Below, in pieces: positions 25,563 to 34,163 of a DNA stretch of 64,000 nt. A program made the translations under genes and the position numbers. This stretch comes from Proteiniborus sp. MB09-C3. Its GTDB lineage: Bacteria; Bacillota; Clostridia; Tissierellales; Proteiniboraceae. The notes beneath the pieces are model-generated. The model was not told the DNA's origin, made no database searches, and was given only the letters and a program-made list of their open reading frames with translations. The stretch is from contig NZ_CP127161.1 in the NCBI RefSeq assembly GCF_030263895.1, positions 2,418,001-2,482,000 on the forward strand, in the 5' to 3' direction. Position 1 is the stretch's first letter. Every line of letters starts with the position of its first letter.

Positions 25563-26348
25563 ATGGGTGAAAGCTTGTTGATTAAAGCTAGAAGATTAAA
25601 CAAAATTTTGCAAAACACGGGATATAAACCTGTTTCTTTCACTGAGATTAGTAGATTGCTATCTGATATATTAGCTGCAAATGTCTATATTGCAAGTAGA
25701 AAAGGAAGGGTATTAGGATTTGCACTGCATGAAGGCTTTGAATGCGGAATACTTCATAGTGAGGTAGTAGAAGAAAAGCGATTTCCAGAAGAATATAATA
25801 GTGATTTATTAAGGATAATTGAAACTAAGGAAAATATTAGAGAAATATCAGAATGTGTATTTGACCAAGTTTCAAAATGTGATTATCAAGATAAAATCAC
25901 AACTGTAATTCCATTAATAAGTGGAGGGACAAGATTAGGAACATTAGTATTAGCAAGATTCGGGAGAGAGTTTTCAGAAGATGACTTAGTTTTATCTGAA
26001 TACAGTGCTACCATTGTAGGAATGGAAATACTTAGATCCAAAAACGAAGAAATAGAAGAAGAAGCAAGGAAAAAAGCAGTGGTTCAAATGGCCATAGGTA
26101 CACTTTCATACTCAGAGCTAGAGGCTATAGAACATATATTTAATGAATTAGATGGAAACGAAGGCTTGTTAGTTGCCAGCAAGATTGCAGATAGGGTAGG
26201 CATTACTAGGTCAGTAATAGTAAATGCCCTGAGAAAGTTTGAAAGTGCTGGAGTGATTGAATCTAGGTCACTAGGCATGAAAGGAACACATATCAAAATA
26301 TTAAATGATAAGCTGCTAGATGAGCTTAATAAGTTAAAAGAAAGTTGA
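25563..26348 (+). CDS. codY: GTP-sensing global regulator CodY
   Basis: Transcription factor that, when bound by branched-chain amino acids and GTP, represses stationary-phase and nutrient-scavenging genes. The 261 residues comprise an N-terminal GAF domain (about 1-155), a linker helix and a C-terminal winged helix-turn-helix with [20 protein letters not shown] (about 204-223), the part that reads the CodY box. It follows topA, directly upstream of the flagellar operon as in Bacillus, where CodY represses that operon. A perfect CodY box lies 5 kb upstream, before yifB. Confidence 0.97.
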   Translation: MGESLLIKARRLNKILQNTGYKPVSFTEISRLLSDILAANVYIASRKGRVLGFALHEGFECGILHSEVVEEKRFPEEYNSDLLRIIETKENIREISECVFDQVSKCDYQDKITTVIPLISGGTRLGTLVLARFGREFSEDDLVLSEYSATIVGMEILRSKNEEIEEEARKKAVVQMAIGTLSYSELEAIEHIFNELDGNEGLLVASKIADRVGITRSVIVNALRKFESAGVIESRSLGMKGTHIKILNDKLLDELNKLKES

Positions 26349-26369
26349 TAGTTTCTATCGGCTTTTTTT
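26343..26369 (+). terminator. Intrinsic terminator of codY
   Basis: AGTTGATAG (26343-26351) pairs with CTATCGGCT (26355-26363), with two G-U pairs and a TTT loop; seven T run from 26363 to 26369. It separates codY from the flagellar operon. Confidence 0.75.
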
Positions 26370-26447
26370 ATTTTGCTTCAATTTTTTAGCATAAATCTAA
26401 AATAATTATGGACATGTTGCTTTTAGGCCCAAGGTACCAAAACTTAA

Positions 26448-26609
26448 AATTCGATAAATATTTACATGAAATAGCAGGAAAAGCAAAATAAAAATAGAAT
26501 ATACATTCATTATGTTTAAAACCATTTTAAAACCATAAAAAACAGCATAAATATTAGGTAATAAGTATTAAAATAGAAATTATAGTAGAAAATTATCGAA
26601 TTCTATAAT
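26448..26609 (+). promoter_or_regulatory. Control region of the flagellar operon
   Basis: The 265 bases between the codY terminator and flgB hold no gene. A TATAAT (26604-26609) lies 25 bases before flgB but has only a poor -35. Upstream are an exact tandem repeat of TTTAAAACCAT (26515-26536) and a 10-bp inverted pair, AATTCGATAA (26448-26457) with TTATCGAATT (26593-26602), whose right arm abuts the -10. No SigD promoter and no cyclic di-GMP riboswitch motif was found. Confidence 0.4.
26515..26536 (+). repeat. Tandem 11-bp direct repeat upstream of flgB
   Basis: TTTAAAACCAT is repeated exactly twice with no gap. Its 11-base period is one turn of the helix, so a dimer could bind both units on the same face. 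It is about 100 bases before flgB. Confidence 0.8.
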
Positions 26610-26634
26610 AAACTATCTTTGAAAGGTGATGTAT

Positions 26635-27039
26635 ATGATAAATGGAATTTTTAACTCAGTAGACTTTCTTAAAATAGCTCTTGATGGTTCTATTTTAAGA
26701 CATACTGCTATATCAGACAATATAGCTAATGTGAATACACCTGGCTATAAGAGAAAAACAGTAGATTTTGAAAATCTTTTAAAAGATGAATTAGAAAAAA
26801 ACAAATTAAGGCTGTCTACTACTAATAGCAGACACATAGGGGGGACTTCTATTAGCAATTTAGATTTGGCAATTAAGGAGCAAAATAATATTGCAGTAAG
26901 AAGAGATGGTAATAGTGTGAACATAGATATTGAAGTAGCTGAAAGAGCTAAGAATGAAATCTACCATAATGCTATTAGCAGACAATTATCTAGGCAATTT
27001 GAGACAATTAATTCTGTTATCAATGAAGGGGGGAGATAA
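26635..27039 (+). CDS. flgB: Flagellar proximal rod protein FlgB
   Basis: Rod component exported through the flagellar type III apparatus. The 134 residues contain the rod/hook N-terminal motif HTAISDNIANVNTPGYKRK with the Asn-rich signature. The ATG at 26635 is chosen because AAAGGTGAT lies just upstream and the earlier GTG at 26626 and ATG at 26629 fall within that site. It is the first gene of a roughly 32-kb fla/che operon and sits 2 bases from flgC. Confidence 0.96.
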   Translation: MINGIFNSVDFLKIALDGSILRHTAISDNIANVNTPGYKRKTVDFENLLKDELEKNKLRLSTTNSRHIGGTSISNLDLAIKEQNNIAVRRDGNSVNIDIEVAERAKNEIYHNAISRQLSRQFETINSVINEGGR

Positions 27040-27041
27040 TT

Positions 27042-27482
27042 ATGAAAATGTTTAATTCTATAGATATTAGCGCAACGGGTATGACGGCTGAAAGAACAAG
27101 AATGGAGATAATTTCCAAGAACATTGCAAATGCTAGTGTAACTAGAACTAGCAGTGGAATGCCTTATAGAAGACAAATGGTTGTATTTAAGCAAAACGAA
27201 GCCTCACCTTTTTCAGCATATTTATCAGAGTTCAGTAATGAGCTCCAGAAGGCTAAAGGTGTAAAAGTAAGTGAAATAGTTGAAGACAAAACCCCATTTA
27301 AGCAAATATATGAACCTGGTCACCCTGATGCAGATAATAATGGTTATGTACAAATGCCAAATGTTGATATAACTACTGAAATGGTGGACATGATTTCTGC
27401 TACTAGAGCCTATGAAGCTAATATGAGTGCAATAAACTCAGCTAAGAATATGGCCCTAAAAGCTTTAGAAATAGGACGATAA
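27042..27482 (+). CDS. flgC: Flagellar rod protein FlgC
   Basis: Proximal rod subunit, 146 residues. It opens with the rod family pattern FNSIDISATGMTAERTRMEI and ISKNIANASV and closes with the conserved C-terminal helix ending VDMISATRAYEANMSAI, which pairs with the N-terminal helix in the assembled rod. The ribosome binding site is GGGGGAGAT. Confidence 0.97.
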   Translation: MKMFNSIDISATGMTAERTRMEIISKNIANASVTRTSSGMPYRRQMVVFKQNEASPFSAYLSEFSNELQKAKGVKVSEIVEDKTPFKQIYEPGHPDADNNGYVQMPNVDITTEMVDMISATRAYEANMSAINSAKNMALKALEIGR

Positions 27483-27494
27483 TGGAGGAAAATT

Positions 27495-27788
27495 ATGAAA
27501 GTTGAAAATATAAATAATTTATTTACGAAGAGTAATAGTAACGCCATCGAAAAAAATGCTACAGAAGCTACTACATTTAGTGATTTTTTAAAAAATGCCT
27601 TGGATGAAGTTAATGAATTACAAATCAACTCAGAAAACTATACAAAGTTGTTAGCTTTAGGAGAAATTGATAATATTCATGACGTTCCAATAGCAGCAGA
27701 AAAAGCCAAGGTTGCATTTCAGATGACTCTTGCCATTAGAAATAAAGTGGTTGATGCCTATAAAGAAATTATGAGAATGCAAGTCTAA
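27495..27788 (+). CDS. fliE: Hook-basal body protein FliE
   Basis: Adaptor between the MS ring and the rod. The 97 residues end with the family C-terminus (AAEKAKVAFQMTLAIRNKVVDA, then YKEIMRMQV) and include the central FLKNALDEVNELQ helix. It lies between flgC and fliF, its standard place. Confidence 0.95.
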   Translation: MKVENINNLFTKSNSNAIEKNATEATTFSDFLKNALDEVNELQINSENYTKLLALGEIDNIHDVPIAAEKAKVAFQMTLAIRNKVVDAYKEIMRMQV

Positions 27789-27815
27789 TACATATGCGGT
27801 AAGAAATGAGGTGAT

Positions 27816-29363
27816 ATGGTGGGAGAATCCATACAGCAAATGATAAGGCAATTAAACGAGTTTTGGAACAACCTCGAAAAAAAGAAAAAAATTAAGTTAG
27901 TAGTAGGAAGTGTAGTATTAGTATTTAGCGTTACAGCTTTGATTTTTTTTATGACCAGAACCAAATATGATGTTCTTTTTAGTGGCTTAAATCCAAAAGA
28001 GGCAGGAACAGTTACAAAGAAGCTTGAGGAATTGAATATTCCTTGGAAGGACGAAAATAATGGAACTACCATATTGGTGCCGCAAAAGATGGTAAGTAAG
28101 GCAAAAATGGAACTGGCCACAGAAGGTATACCTAAAGGAAGATATAGCATGGAGGATGCCTTAAATGATTCAAGCTGGACGATGACTGAATTTGATAAAA
28201 AACAGAGAGCAAATTATGGACGTGCCAATGATTTAGCCATGGATTTAGAAAAAATCGATGGAGTAGAAGAAGCGTCTGTTTTTTTGAACATACCTGAGGA
28301 CACTAGTTTTGTATTAAACAATGATGAAAAGCCTTCTGCTTCTGTATTTATTACTCTATCTAAGGGAAGAACATTGACTTCAAACCAAGTACGAGGAATA
28401 CAGGATCATATAGCAAGGGCAGTAGGAATGGATCCTGAAGATGTCTCTGTTGTTGATGATTCGGGAAAAATTTTAACAATTACAAATGAAAATCAAGAGG
28501 ACTTTGATTTAACCGAACAGCTTAATCTTCAACAAGGCTTACAGGAAAGGATTAATAAGAGTATAAAGGATTTTCTTGAAAGTGTATTTGGATATGGAAA
28601 TGTTGTAGTAAGGTCTGGAGTTAAGGTAAACTTTGATACAGAAATGACAAGCATTCAAGAGTTTAATCCTCCTGTTGAAGGTATGGAGGAAGGCTTAGCA
28701 CGAAGCATGGAAAGACTTGAAGAGCAAATGGAAAACATGCTGGATGGTGGTATACCTGGTGTAGATTCTAATGTAGATGATATTACTGATTATGCTCAAG
28801 TGACTGGAGAAAATTCAAAATATAATAAAGCTAGTGAAACTATTAATTTTGAGTTAAATGAAATAAACAAGCAAATAAGAAAAGCACCTGGACAAGTTGA
28901 ATCAATTACTGTTGCCATAATACTAAACAAGGATTCTTTGCCTGAAGATGGACTTAATGATGAACTGAGAAAAGAAATTTCAAACCTTATATATGCCGCA
29001 ACAGGTCTTGATACAAAACAAGTTGAAGTTAGTGCTATGAAATTTAATGATGGACTTTCAGCTCAGGAAGGGCTTGAAAGTGATGTAAAAGATAGCACTA
29101 TGTCTTGGCTTAAATACTTGATTTTTGGACTTGCTATAGCAGGTGGATCAGCCATCATAACAATAGTAGTGTTTAAAAGAAGAAAGAACGAGGAAATTGA
29201 CATCAATGAGATGATTGAACAAAGAGCAAACGAAATGGCTATTATTGAAGACATTGATTTTGATTCAGAGAAATCTAAAGTAAAAGAACAGATTAATAAT
29301 TTTGTTGACAAGAAACCTGATGCAGTGGCACAACTTTTAAGAACTTGGTTGAATGAAGATTAG
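27816..29363 (+). CDS. fliF: Flagellar MS-ring protein FliF
   Basis: Forms the membrane MS ring on which the motor and export gate are built. The 515 residues have two membrane segments (about 28-47 and 430-450) flanking a large extracytoplasmic part with the ring-building motifs TEFDKKQRANYGRANDLA and ARAVGMDPEDVSVVDDSG. The cytoplasmic C-terminus, ending PDAVAQLLRTWLNED, is the FliG-binding tail. The ATG at 27816 follows GAGGTGAT. Confidence 0.96.
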   Translation: MVGESIQQMIRQLNEFWNNLEKKKKIKLVVGSVVLVFSVTALIFFMTRTKYDVLFSGLNPKEAGTVTKKLEELNIPWKDENNGTTILVPQKMVSKAKMELATEGIPKGRYSMEDALNDSSWTMTEFDKKQRANYGRANDLAMDLEKIDGVEEASVFLNIPEDTSFVLNNDEKPSASVFITLSKGRTLTSNQVRGIQDHIARAVGMDPEDVSVVDDSGKILTITNENQEDFDLTEQLNLQQGLQERINKSIKDFLESVFGYGNVVVRSGVKVNFDTEMTSIQEFNPPVEGMEEGLARSMERLEEQMENMLDGGIPGVDSNVDDITDYAQVTGENSKYNKASETINFELNEINKQIRKAPGQVESITVAIILNKDSLPEDGLNDELRKEISNLIYAATGLDTKQVEVSAMKFNDGLSAQEGLESDVKDSTMSWLKYLIFGLAIAGGSAIITIVVFKRRKNEEIDINEMIEQRANEMAIIEDIDFDSEKSKVKEQINNFVDKKPDAVAQLLRTWLNED

Positions 29364-29373
29364 AGGTGAAATT

Positions 29374-30381
29374 ATGTCTAGAAAACAATCTGTGAAGGGG
29401 AAAGAAAAGGCAGCAATTCTTTTAATAACTCTAGGTCCTCAAAAATCAGCAGAAATTTTTAAACATTTAAGTGATGAAGAAATTGAAGAGTTAACCCTCG
29501 AGATAGCAAACATGAGAGTTGTTTCACCTGAAGAAAAAGAGAGTGTTTTAGATAGTTTTTATCAACTATGCTTAGCGCAGGAGTACATATCTGAAGGTGG
29601 TATTAACTATGCAAAAGATGTCTTAGAAAGAGCATTAGGCTCACAAAAAGCTGTTGATGTTATTAATAGATTAACAGCATCGCTTCAGGTTAGACCTTTT
29701 GAGTTTGTTAGAAAGGCGGATCCTAACCAGATACTGAACTACATACAAAATGAGCATCCTCAAACAATTGCTTTAATATTAGCCTATCTAAGGCCGCATC
29801 AAGCTGCGCAAATATTAGCAAAATTATCTGTAGACAAGCAAGCGGATGTAGCTAGAAGAATTGCAGTGATGGATAGAACTTCGCCTGAAGTAATAAAGGA
29901 AATTGAACGTGTGATTGAAAGTAAATTTTCTACACTTGTTTCTCAAGATTATACTACTGCTGGAGGAATATCTACAATTGTATCTATATTGAATTCTGTT
30001 GATAGAGGTACAGAAAAATACATAATGGAAGAACTTGATATTAAGGATGCAGAATTGTCCGAGGAAATAAGAAAGAGAATGTTTGTATTTGAAGATATAG
30101 TAACTCTTGACAGCAGGTCTATTCAAAGATTTGTTAGGGAAATCGACAATAGCAGGTGGGCTGTTGCTCTTAAGTCTGCTAGTGATGAAGTCAAGGATGT
30201 TATCTTCAACAACATGTCTAAGCGTTTGGTTGAGATGATTAAAGAGGATATGGAATTTATGGGTCCAATTCGAATTAAAGATATTGAAGAAGCTCAACAA
30301 AGCATTGTTAATACAATAAGAAAACTAGAAGAAGAAGGTGAAATAGTAACACCAAGGGGAGGAGACGATGTAGTTGTCTAA
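29374..30381 (+). CDS. fliG: Flagellar motor switch protein FliG
   Basis: Rotor protein that couples stator ion flow to torque and sets the sense of rotation. The 335 residues contain the middle-domain EHPQTIALILAYL motif and the C-terminal charged helix LVREIDNSRWAVALK-type region (here FVREIDNSRWAVALK) that contacts MotA. The ATG at 29374 follows AGAGGTGAA; the earlier frame from 29353 overlaps the fliF stop and is not preferred. fliH overlaps its last 8 bases. Confidence 0.96.
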   Translation: MSRKQSVKGKEKAAILLITLGPQKSAEIFKHLSDEEIEELTLEIANMRVVSPEEKESVLDSFYQLCLAQEYISEGGINYAKDVLERALGSQKAVDVINRLTASLQVRPFEFVRKADPNQILNYIQNEHPQTIALILAYLRPHQAAQILAKLSVDKQADVARRIAVMDRTSPEVIKEIERVIESKFSTLVSQDYTTAGGISTIVSILNSVDRGTEKYIMEELDIKDAELSEEIRKRMFVFEDIVTLDSRSIQRFVREIDNSRWAVALKSASDEVKDVIFNNMSKRLVEMIKEDMEFMGPIRIKDIEEAQQSIVNTIRKLEEEGEIVTPRGGDDVVV

Positions 30382-31105
30382 TATTATCAAATCTTCTCAA
30401 GTAAGAATTGTAAGTCCACCTGTTCACAAAAACTGTGAGCAGGAAAATAGGGAAGCAGAATTAGCTGATAAAATTGCAGAAGCAGAGTTAACGGCAAATA
30501 TAATCATTGAAGATGCAAGGATTGAGGCTGAAAACCTAGTTTTAAACGCAAGGAAGGATGCTGAAAAGGTTCTTGAAGATACCCACTTACATGCAAAAAA
30601 TATATGCGATGCTGCTAAAGAAGATGGGTATAAAGAAGGATTCGAGAAGGGATACAATGAAGGAAAGAAGGTTTCTGATGAGCTAATTGAAGAAGCCAAT
30701 GAGATTAAGAAAAGCTATTTAAGAGAAAGAGAAATAGTTCTTTCAAATATAGAAAAAGATGTCATCAATATGACGATGTCTTTGTGTGAAAAAATAATAC
30801 ATAAAAAACTAATAGATGATGAAGAAACTATAATTTCGATAGTATTAAAAGGAATAGACAGTTTAAATGTAAAAGAAAACTTATTAATTAAGGTTTCCAA
30901 AGAGGATTATGATGTTGTTGAGATGTCTAAACAGAGAATATTAGCTATGGCAAATCTAGTTGAAGATATCCAAGTGCGTATAGACTCTACATTATCAAGA
31001 GGTGGATGTATAATAGAAGGCTCAAAGGGTAATGTTGATGTAAGCGTAGATATGCAAATAGAAGAAATGAAAAAGCTTTTAACTACTTTACTTAATAGCG
31101 AGTGA
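30374..31105 (+). CDS. fliH: Flagellar export regulator FliH
   Basis: Stator-like partner of the export ATPase FliI. The 243 residues have a long charged helical stretch rich in Ala and Glu (about 25-75) with the spaced glycine run DGYKEGFEKGYNEGKK, and a V-type ATPase subunit E-like C-terminal domain. The start is a TTG at 30374 giving the usual MSNIIKS opening; it overlaps the end of fliG by 8 bases. Confidence 0.92.
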   Translation: MSNIIKSSQVRIVSPPVHKNCEQENREAELADKIAEAELTANIIIEDARIEAENLVLNARKDAEKVLEDTHLHAKNICDAAKEDGYKEGFEKGYNEGKKVSDELIEEANEIKKSYLREREIVLSNIEKDVINMTMSLCEKIIHKKLIDDEETIISIVLKGIDSLNVKENLLIKVSKEDYDVVEMSKQRILAMANLVEDIQVRIDSTLSRGGCIIEGSKGNVDVSVDMQIEEMKKLLTTLLNSE

Positions 31106-31110
31106 TAATC

Positions 31111-32439
31111 ATGCATACTATTAATATTCAAAAATACTTAGATGTAATAAAGGGTGCAGAATTTATTAAATACAATGGCGAGATTACAAAAGTAACTGGC
31201 CTAACTATAGAATCAAAGGGTCCCCAATCAAATATTGGCGAACTATGCTATATAAAGCCTTTTAATTCGAGCAGTCCTATCATGGCAGAGGTAGTAGGAT
31301 TTAAGGAAGACAAGATTCTGTTGATGCCATTTGGTGATATGGAGGGGATTGGTCCAGGAAGTAAGGTAATTGCTAGTGGCCATTCCTTACAAGTAAGTGT
31401 GGGGGAAGAATTAATAGGAAGAATTTTAGACGGATTAGGAAGTCCTATGGATGGCAAAGAACCTATTGTAACTATTAAGCAGTACCCTGTTTCAAATATG
31501 CCTCCTAATCCTCTTCAAAGGACAAGGATTACTGATGTCATACCATTAGGAGTCAAATCAATTGACGGATTGCTGACCTGCGGAAAGGGGCAAAGAATAG
31601 GAATATTCGCAGGAAGCGGTGTGGGGAAAAGCACTCTGATGGGTATGATTGCGAGAAATGCAAAATCAGATATAAACGTTATAGGACTAATAGGTGAAAG
31701 AGGTAGAGAGGTTAGAGAATTTATTGAAAATGATCTAGGAGAAGAAGGATTAAGAAACTCTGTAGTAGTAGTAGCTACTTCAGACCAACCAGCTCTAGTT
31801 AGGATGAAAGGAGCATTATTGACTACTGCAATTGCTGAATATTTCCGTGATAAAGGTAAGAATGTAATGCTAATGATGGATTCTTTGACAAGATTCGCCA
31901 TGGCCCAGCGGGAAATAGGACTAGCTATTGGCGAGCCGCCAGTTACCCGTGGATTTACACCATCAGTTTTTTCTGTATTGCCTAAGCTCTTAGAAAGAGC
32001 AGGCACATCTTCTGTTGGCAGCATTACTGGTCTTTACACAGTTCTGGTTGATGGTGATGATTTAAATGAACCAATTACAGATGCCGTGAGAGGTATACTA
32101 GATGGGCATATTGTTCTCACTAGAAAGCTAGCGAATCAAAACCACTACCCTGCAATTGATATACTACAGAGTGTCAGTAGAGTAATGCCTAGTATTTGCT
32201 CTAAAGAACATATAGATATGTCAAATGAAATTAAAGATATATTAGCAACCTACAGAGAGGCAGAGGATTTAATTAACATTGGCGCTTATAAGCTAGGCAC
32301 TAATCCTAAAATAGACAGAGCAATAAAAATAATTGACCAAATTAATGGCTTTTTAAAGCAAGATAAAGACTCAAGTTATTCATTTGAACAAATAACTGAA
32401 ATGTTAGAAATTATTATAAATAATTCTAATACGAACTAG
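31111..32439 (+). CDS. fliI: Flagellum-specific ATPase FliI
   Basis: ATPase of the flagellar type III export system, related to the F1 beta subunit. The 442 residues show Walker A GSGVGKST (about 168), IGERGREVREF and the Walker B region VMLMMDSLTRFA. The ATG at 31111 is preferred to a GTG at 31102 that overlaps the fliH stop. Neighbours FliH and FliJ complete the complex. Confidence 0.97.
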   Translation: MHTINIQKYLDVIKGAEFIKYNGEITKVTGLTIESKGPQSNIGELCYIKPFNSSSPIMAEVVGFKEDKILLMPFGDMEGIGPGSKVIASGHSLQVSVGEELIGRILDGLGSPMDGKEPIVTIKQYPVSNMPPNPLQRTRITDVIPLGVKSIDGLLTCGKGQRIGIFAGSGVGKSTLMGMIARNAKSDINVIGLIGERGREVREFIENDLGEEGLRNSVVVVATSDQPALVRMKGALLTTAIAEYFRDKGKNVMLMMDSLTRFAMAQREIGLAIGEPPVTRGFTPSVFSVLPKLLERAGTSSVGSITGLYTVLVDGDDLNEPITDAVRGILDGHIVLTRKLANQNHYPAIDILQSVSRVMPSICSKEHIDMSNEIKDILATYREAEDLINIGAYKLGTNPKIDRAIKIIDQINGFLKQDKDSSYSFEQITEMLEIIINNSNTN

Positions 32440-32460
32440 CATTATCAAGGAGTTGATATT

Positions 32461-32898
32461 ATGGGAAAGTTTGTTTTTAGATTAGACAAGGTATTAGAAT
32501 ACAGAGAAAAAATTGAAGATATCAATAAAACTGAGTATGGAAAAGCAAAAAGAAATCTTGACGATGAGATTGTTTTATTTGAAGAAATCTTATCTCATAA
32601 AGAAAGTATTGGTTGTGAAAGAGATAAAATGGCTTCAAGTGCTACAATAAATGATTTAAAAAATTACAACTTATATTTGAAAAATGTAAAAGAAAAGCTA
32701 ATCAATCAAAAAGAAATAGTAGAAAAAGCTCAAAACAAAGTTGAATTGGCTAGAAATAAACTTATTAATTCTTCCATAGATAAGAAAACACTTGAGAATT
32801 TAAAAAATAGAGATTTTGATAATCATTTATATGATATGAAAAAGAAAGAAGAGAAAATCATAGATCAGGTTGTAAGCTATCAAAGCAGTATGAAATAG
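32461..32898 (+). CDS. fliJ: Flagellar export protein FliJ
   Basis: Coiled-coil chaperone escort protein that works as the central stalk of the FliI ring. The 145 residues are almost wholly charged helix, opening with the family pattern FVFRLDKVLEYREKIED. Sequence is poorly conserved in this family; the position right after fliI supports the call. Confidence 0.9.
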   Translation: MGKFVFRLDKVLEYREKIEDINKTEYGKAKRNLDDEIVLFEEILSHKESIGCERDKMASSATINDLKNYNLYLKNVKEKLINQKEIVEKAQNKVELARNKLINSSIDKKTLENLKNRDFDNHLYDMKKKEEKIIDQVVSYQSSMK

Positions 32899-32910
32899 TG
32901 GGGGACAAAA

Positions 32911-34134
32911 ATGCCTAAAGAAAAAAAGAGCAAAGAAATATTTAAAGTCATACTAATATTTGCCTTAGTTTTTATATTAGTACCTATAGTAGTTTTTGCA
33001 TTAGTATATGCTATGAACGATAATTTTAAAAAAAGTGCTAATGAATATTTTAGAAATACTCCCGGCGTAGTTGGCGAATATTTTAGTAAATATCCTACAG
33101 AAAACGAAAAAGCAGAAAAAGAGCTTTTTCTTGCAAACTACTATCTTTCAATGAATGAAGAAAATTCTGCTGACAAGCTGTATATTATTAAAAAGTCAAA
33201 TGAAGAATTATTTAATAATATTATAAAAAAAATGAATCAAAAATCACCAGCTAAGACAAAAAACATTATCAGCTCGGTCAGAAATATTGAGCTTCGAAAA
33301 GATTTACTTCATACCTTATATGAAGAAATAAAAGAGGAGCAAAAAGTAGCCTTAGGTGAAGAACTAAAAAGACTAGAAGGCTTAGAGCTGAGCTTGGCTA
33401 TAAAAGAAGTCGAGATGATGATTGAAAAAAATGGCGGCAAAGAAGATCTTGGAAAAATATTTGAAAATATGAAGGAAAATATTGCTGTTGATATTCTCTA
33501 TTACATACAACCTGATATTCAGAGCCAAATAATGACCAATATTGAAACAAAAAAAAGAAAAGAAATTACTACACTTTTGCTTAAAAAAGGGAAAAAAGAA
33601 GAAGAATTAATAAAGAAATCTGAAGTATATGAGGCAATGGATACTGAAAAGGCTTTTTCTGAGATCGGCAATAGTAATACATATAAAATTGAAGATTTAT
33701 CAATAATTTATATGAACCTTAGTATAAAGAAGGCAGCAGGTATTTTATTAGACTCAGACGATAGCTTTATTAATGAACTTATTTCAAAGATAGAGACAAT
33801 GGAAGACCTAGTTGGAGAAGATGAGTCAAGAGCTGTAAAGATAATGGAGACTATTAATTTTAAAAAGCAATATGATAAAAAAATATCTGAGTTAGTAGCA
33901 CTATATGAAAAAATGGAAGCTGCTGATATAGTGAAAATTGTAGAAAAAATGATGGCAAACAAAAATAGTGTGACAGTATTTGAAATTGATGAGAATCCAA
34001 TTTATACTATATCTGATTCTTCAATAATTATGGATGTATTGAAGAATATGAAAAAGCAAAAGATATCTCAAATTCTAAGCATTATGGATCCGGATAAAGC
34101 AGCTGAAATTACCAGAGAGCTTGCAATTCAATAG
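32911..34134 (+). CDS. MotE-like membrane protein with MgtE N-type repeats
   Basis: Membrane-anchored protein in the ylxF position between fliJ and fliK. The 407 residues have one transmembrane segment (about 11-33) and an external, mostly helical remainder with two stretches of MgtE intracellular N-domain type: about 185-230 (IAVDILYYIQPDIQSQIM) and the final 45 (ILSIMDPDKAAEITRELA). MotE-type chaperones of the stator protein MotB have this build but are about half as long. The precise role here is inferred. Confidence 0.75.
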   Translation: MPKEKKSKEIFKVILIFALVFILVPIVVFALVYAMNDNFKKSANEYFRNTPGVVGEYFSKYPTENEKAEKELFLANYYLSMNEENSADKLYIIKKSNEELFNNIIKKMNQKSPAKTKNIISSVRNIELRKDLLHTLYEEIKEEQKVALGEELKRLEGLELSLAIKEVEMMIEKNGGKEDLGKIFENMKENIAVDILYYIQPDIQSQIMTNIETKKRKEITTLLLKKGKKEEELIKKSEVYEAMDTEKAFSEIGNSNTYKIEDLSIIYMNLSIKKAAGILLDSDDSFINELISKIETMEDLVGEDESRAVKIMETINFKKQYDKKISELVALYEKMEAADIVKIVEKMMANKNSVTVFEIDENPIYTISDSSIIMDVLKNMKKQKISQILSIMDPDKAAEITRELAIQ

Positions 34135-34163
34135 AATATTCTTATTTGAAAGGGGGTGAAAAA

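Noticed and set aside
26449-26456. TTCGATAA upstream of flgB as a SigD promoter
   Set aside because: The bases 15 upstream are AAGG, not TAAA, and the -10 matches only in part.
26370-26634. Cyclic di-GMP riboswitch ahead of the flagellar operon
   Set aside because: The conserved GGGCAAACC and GACGCAAAGCC-type blocks of the class I aptamer are absent.
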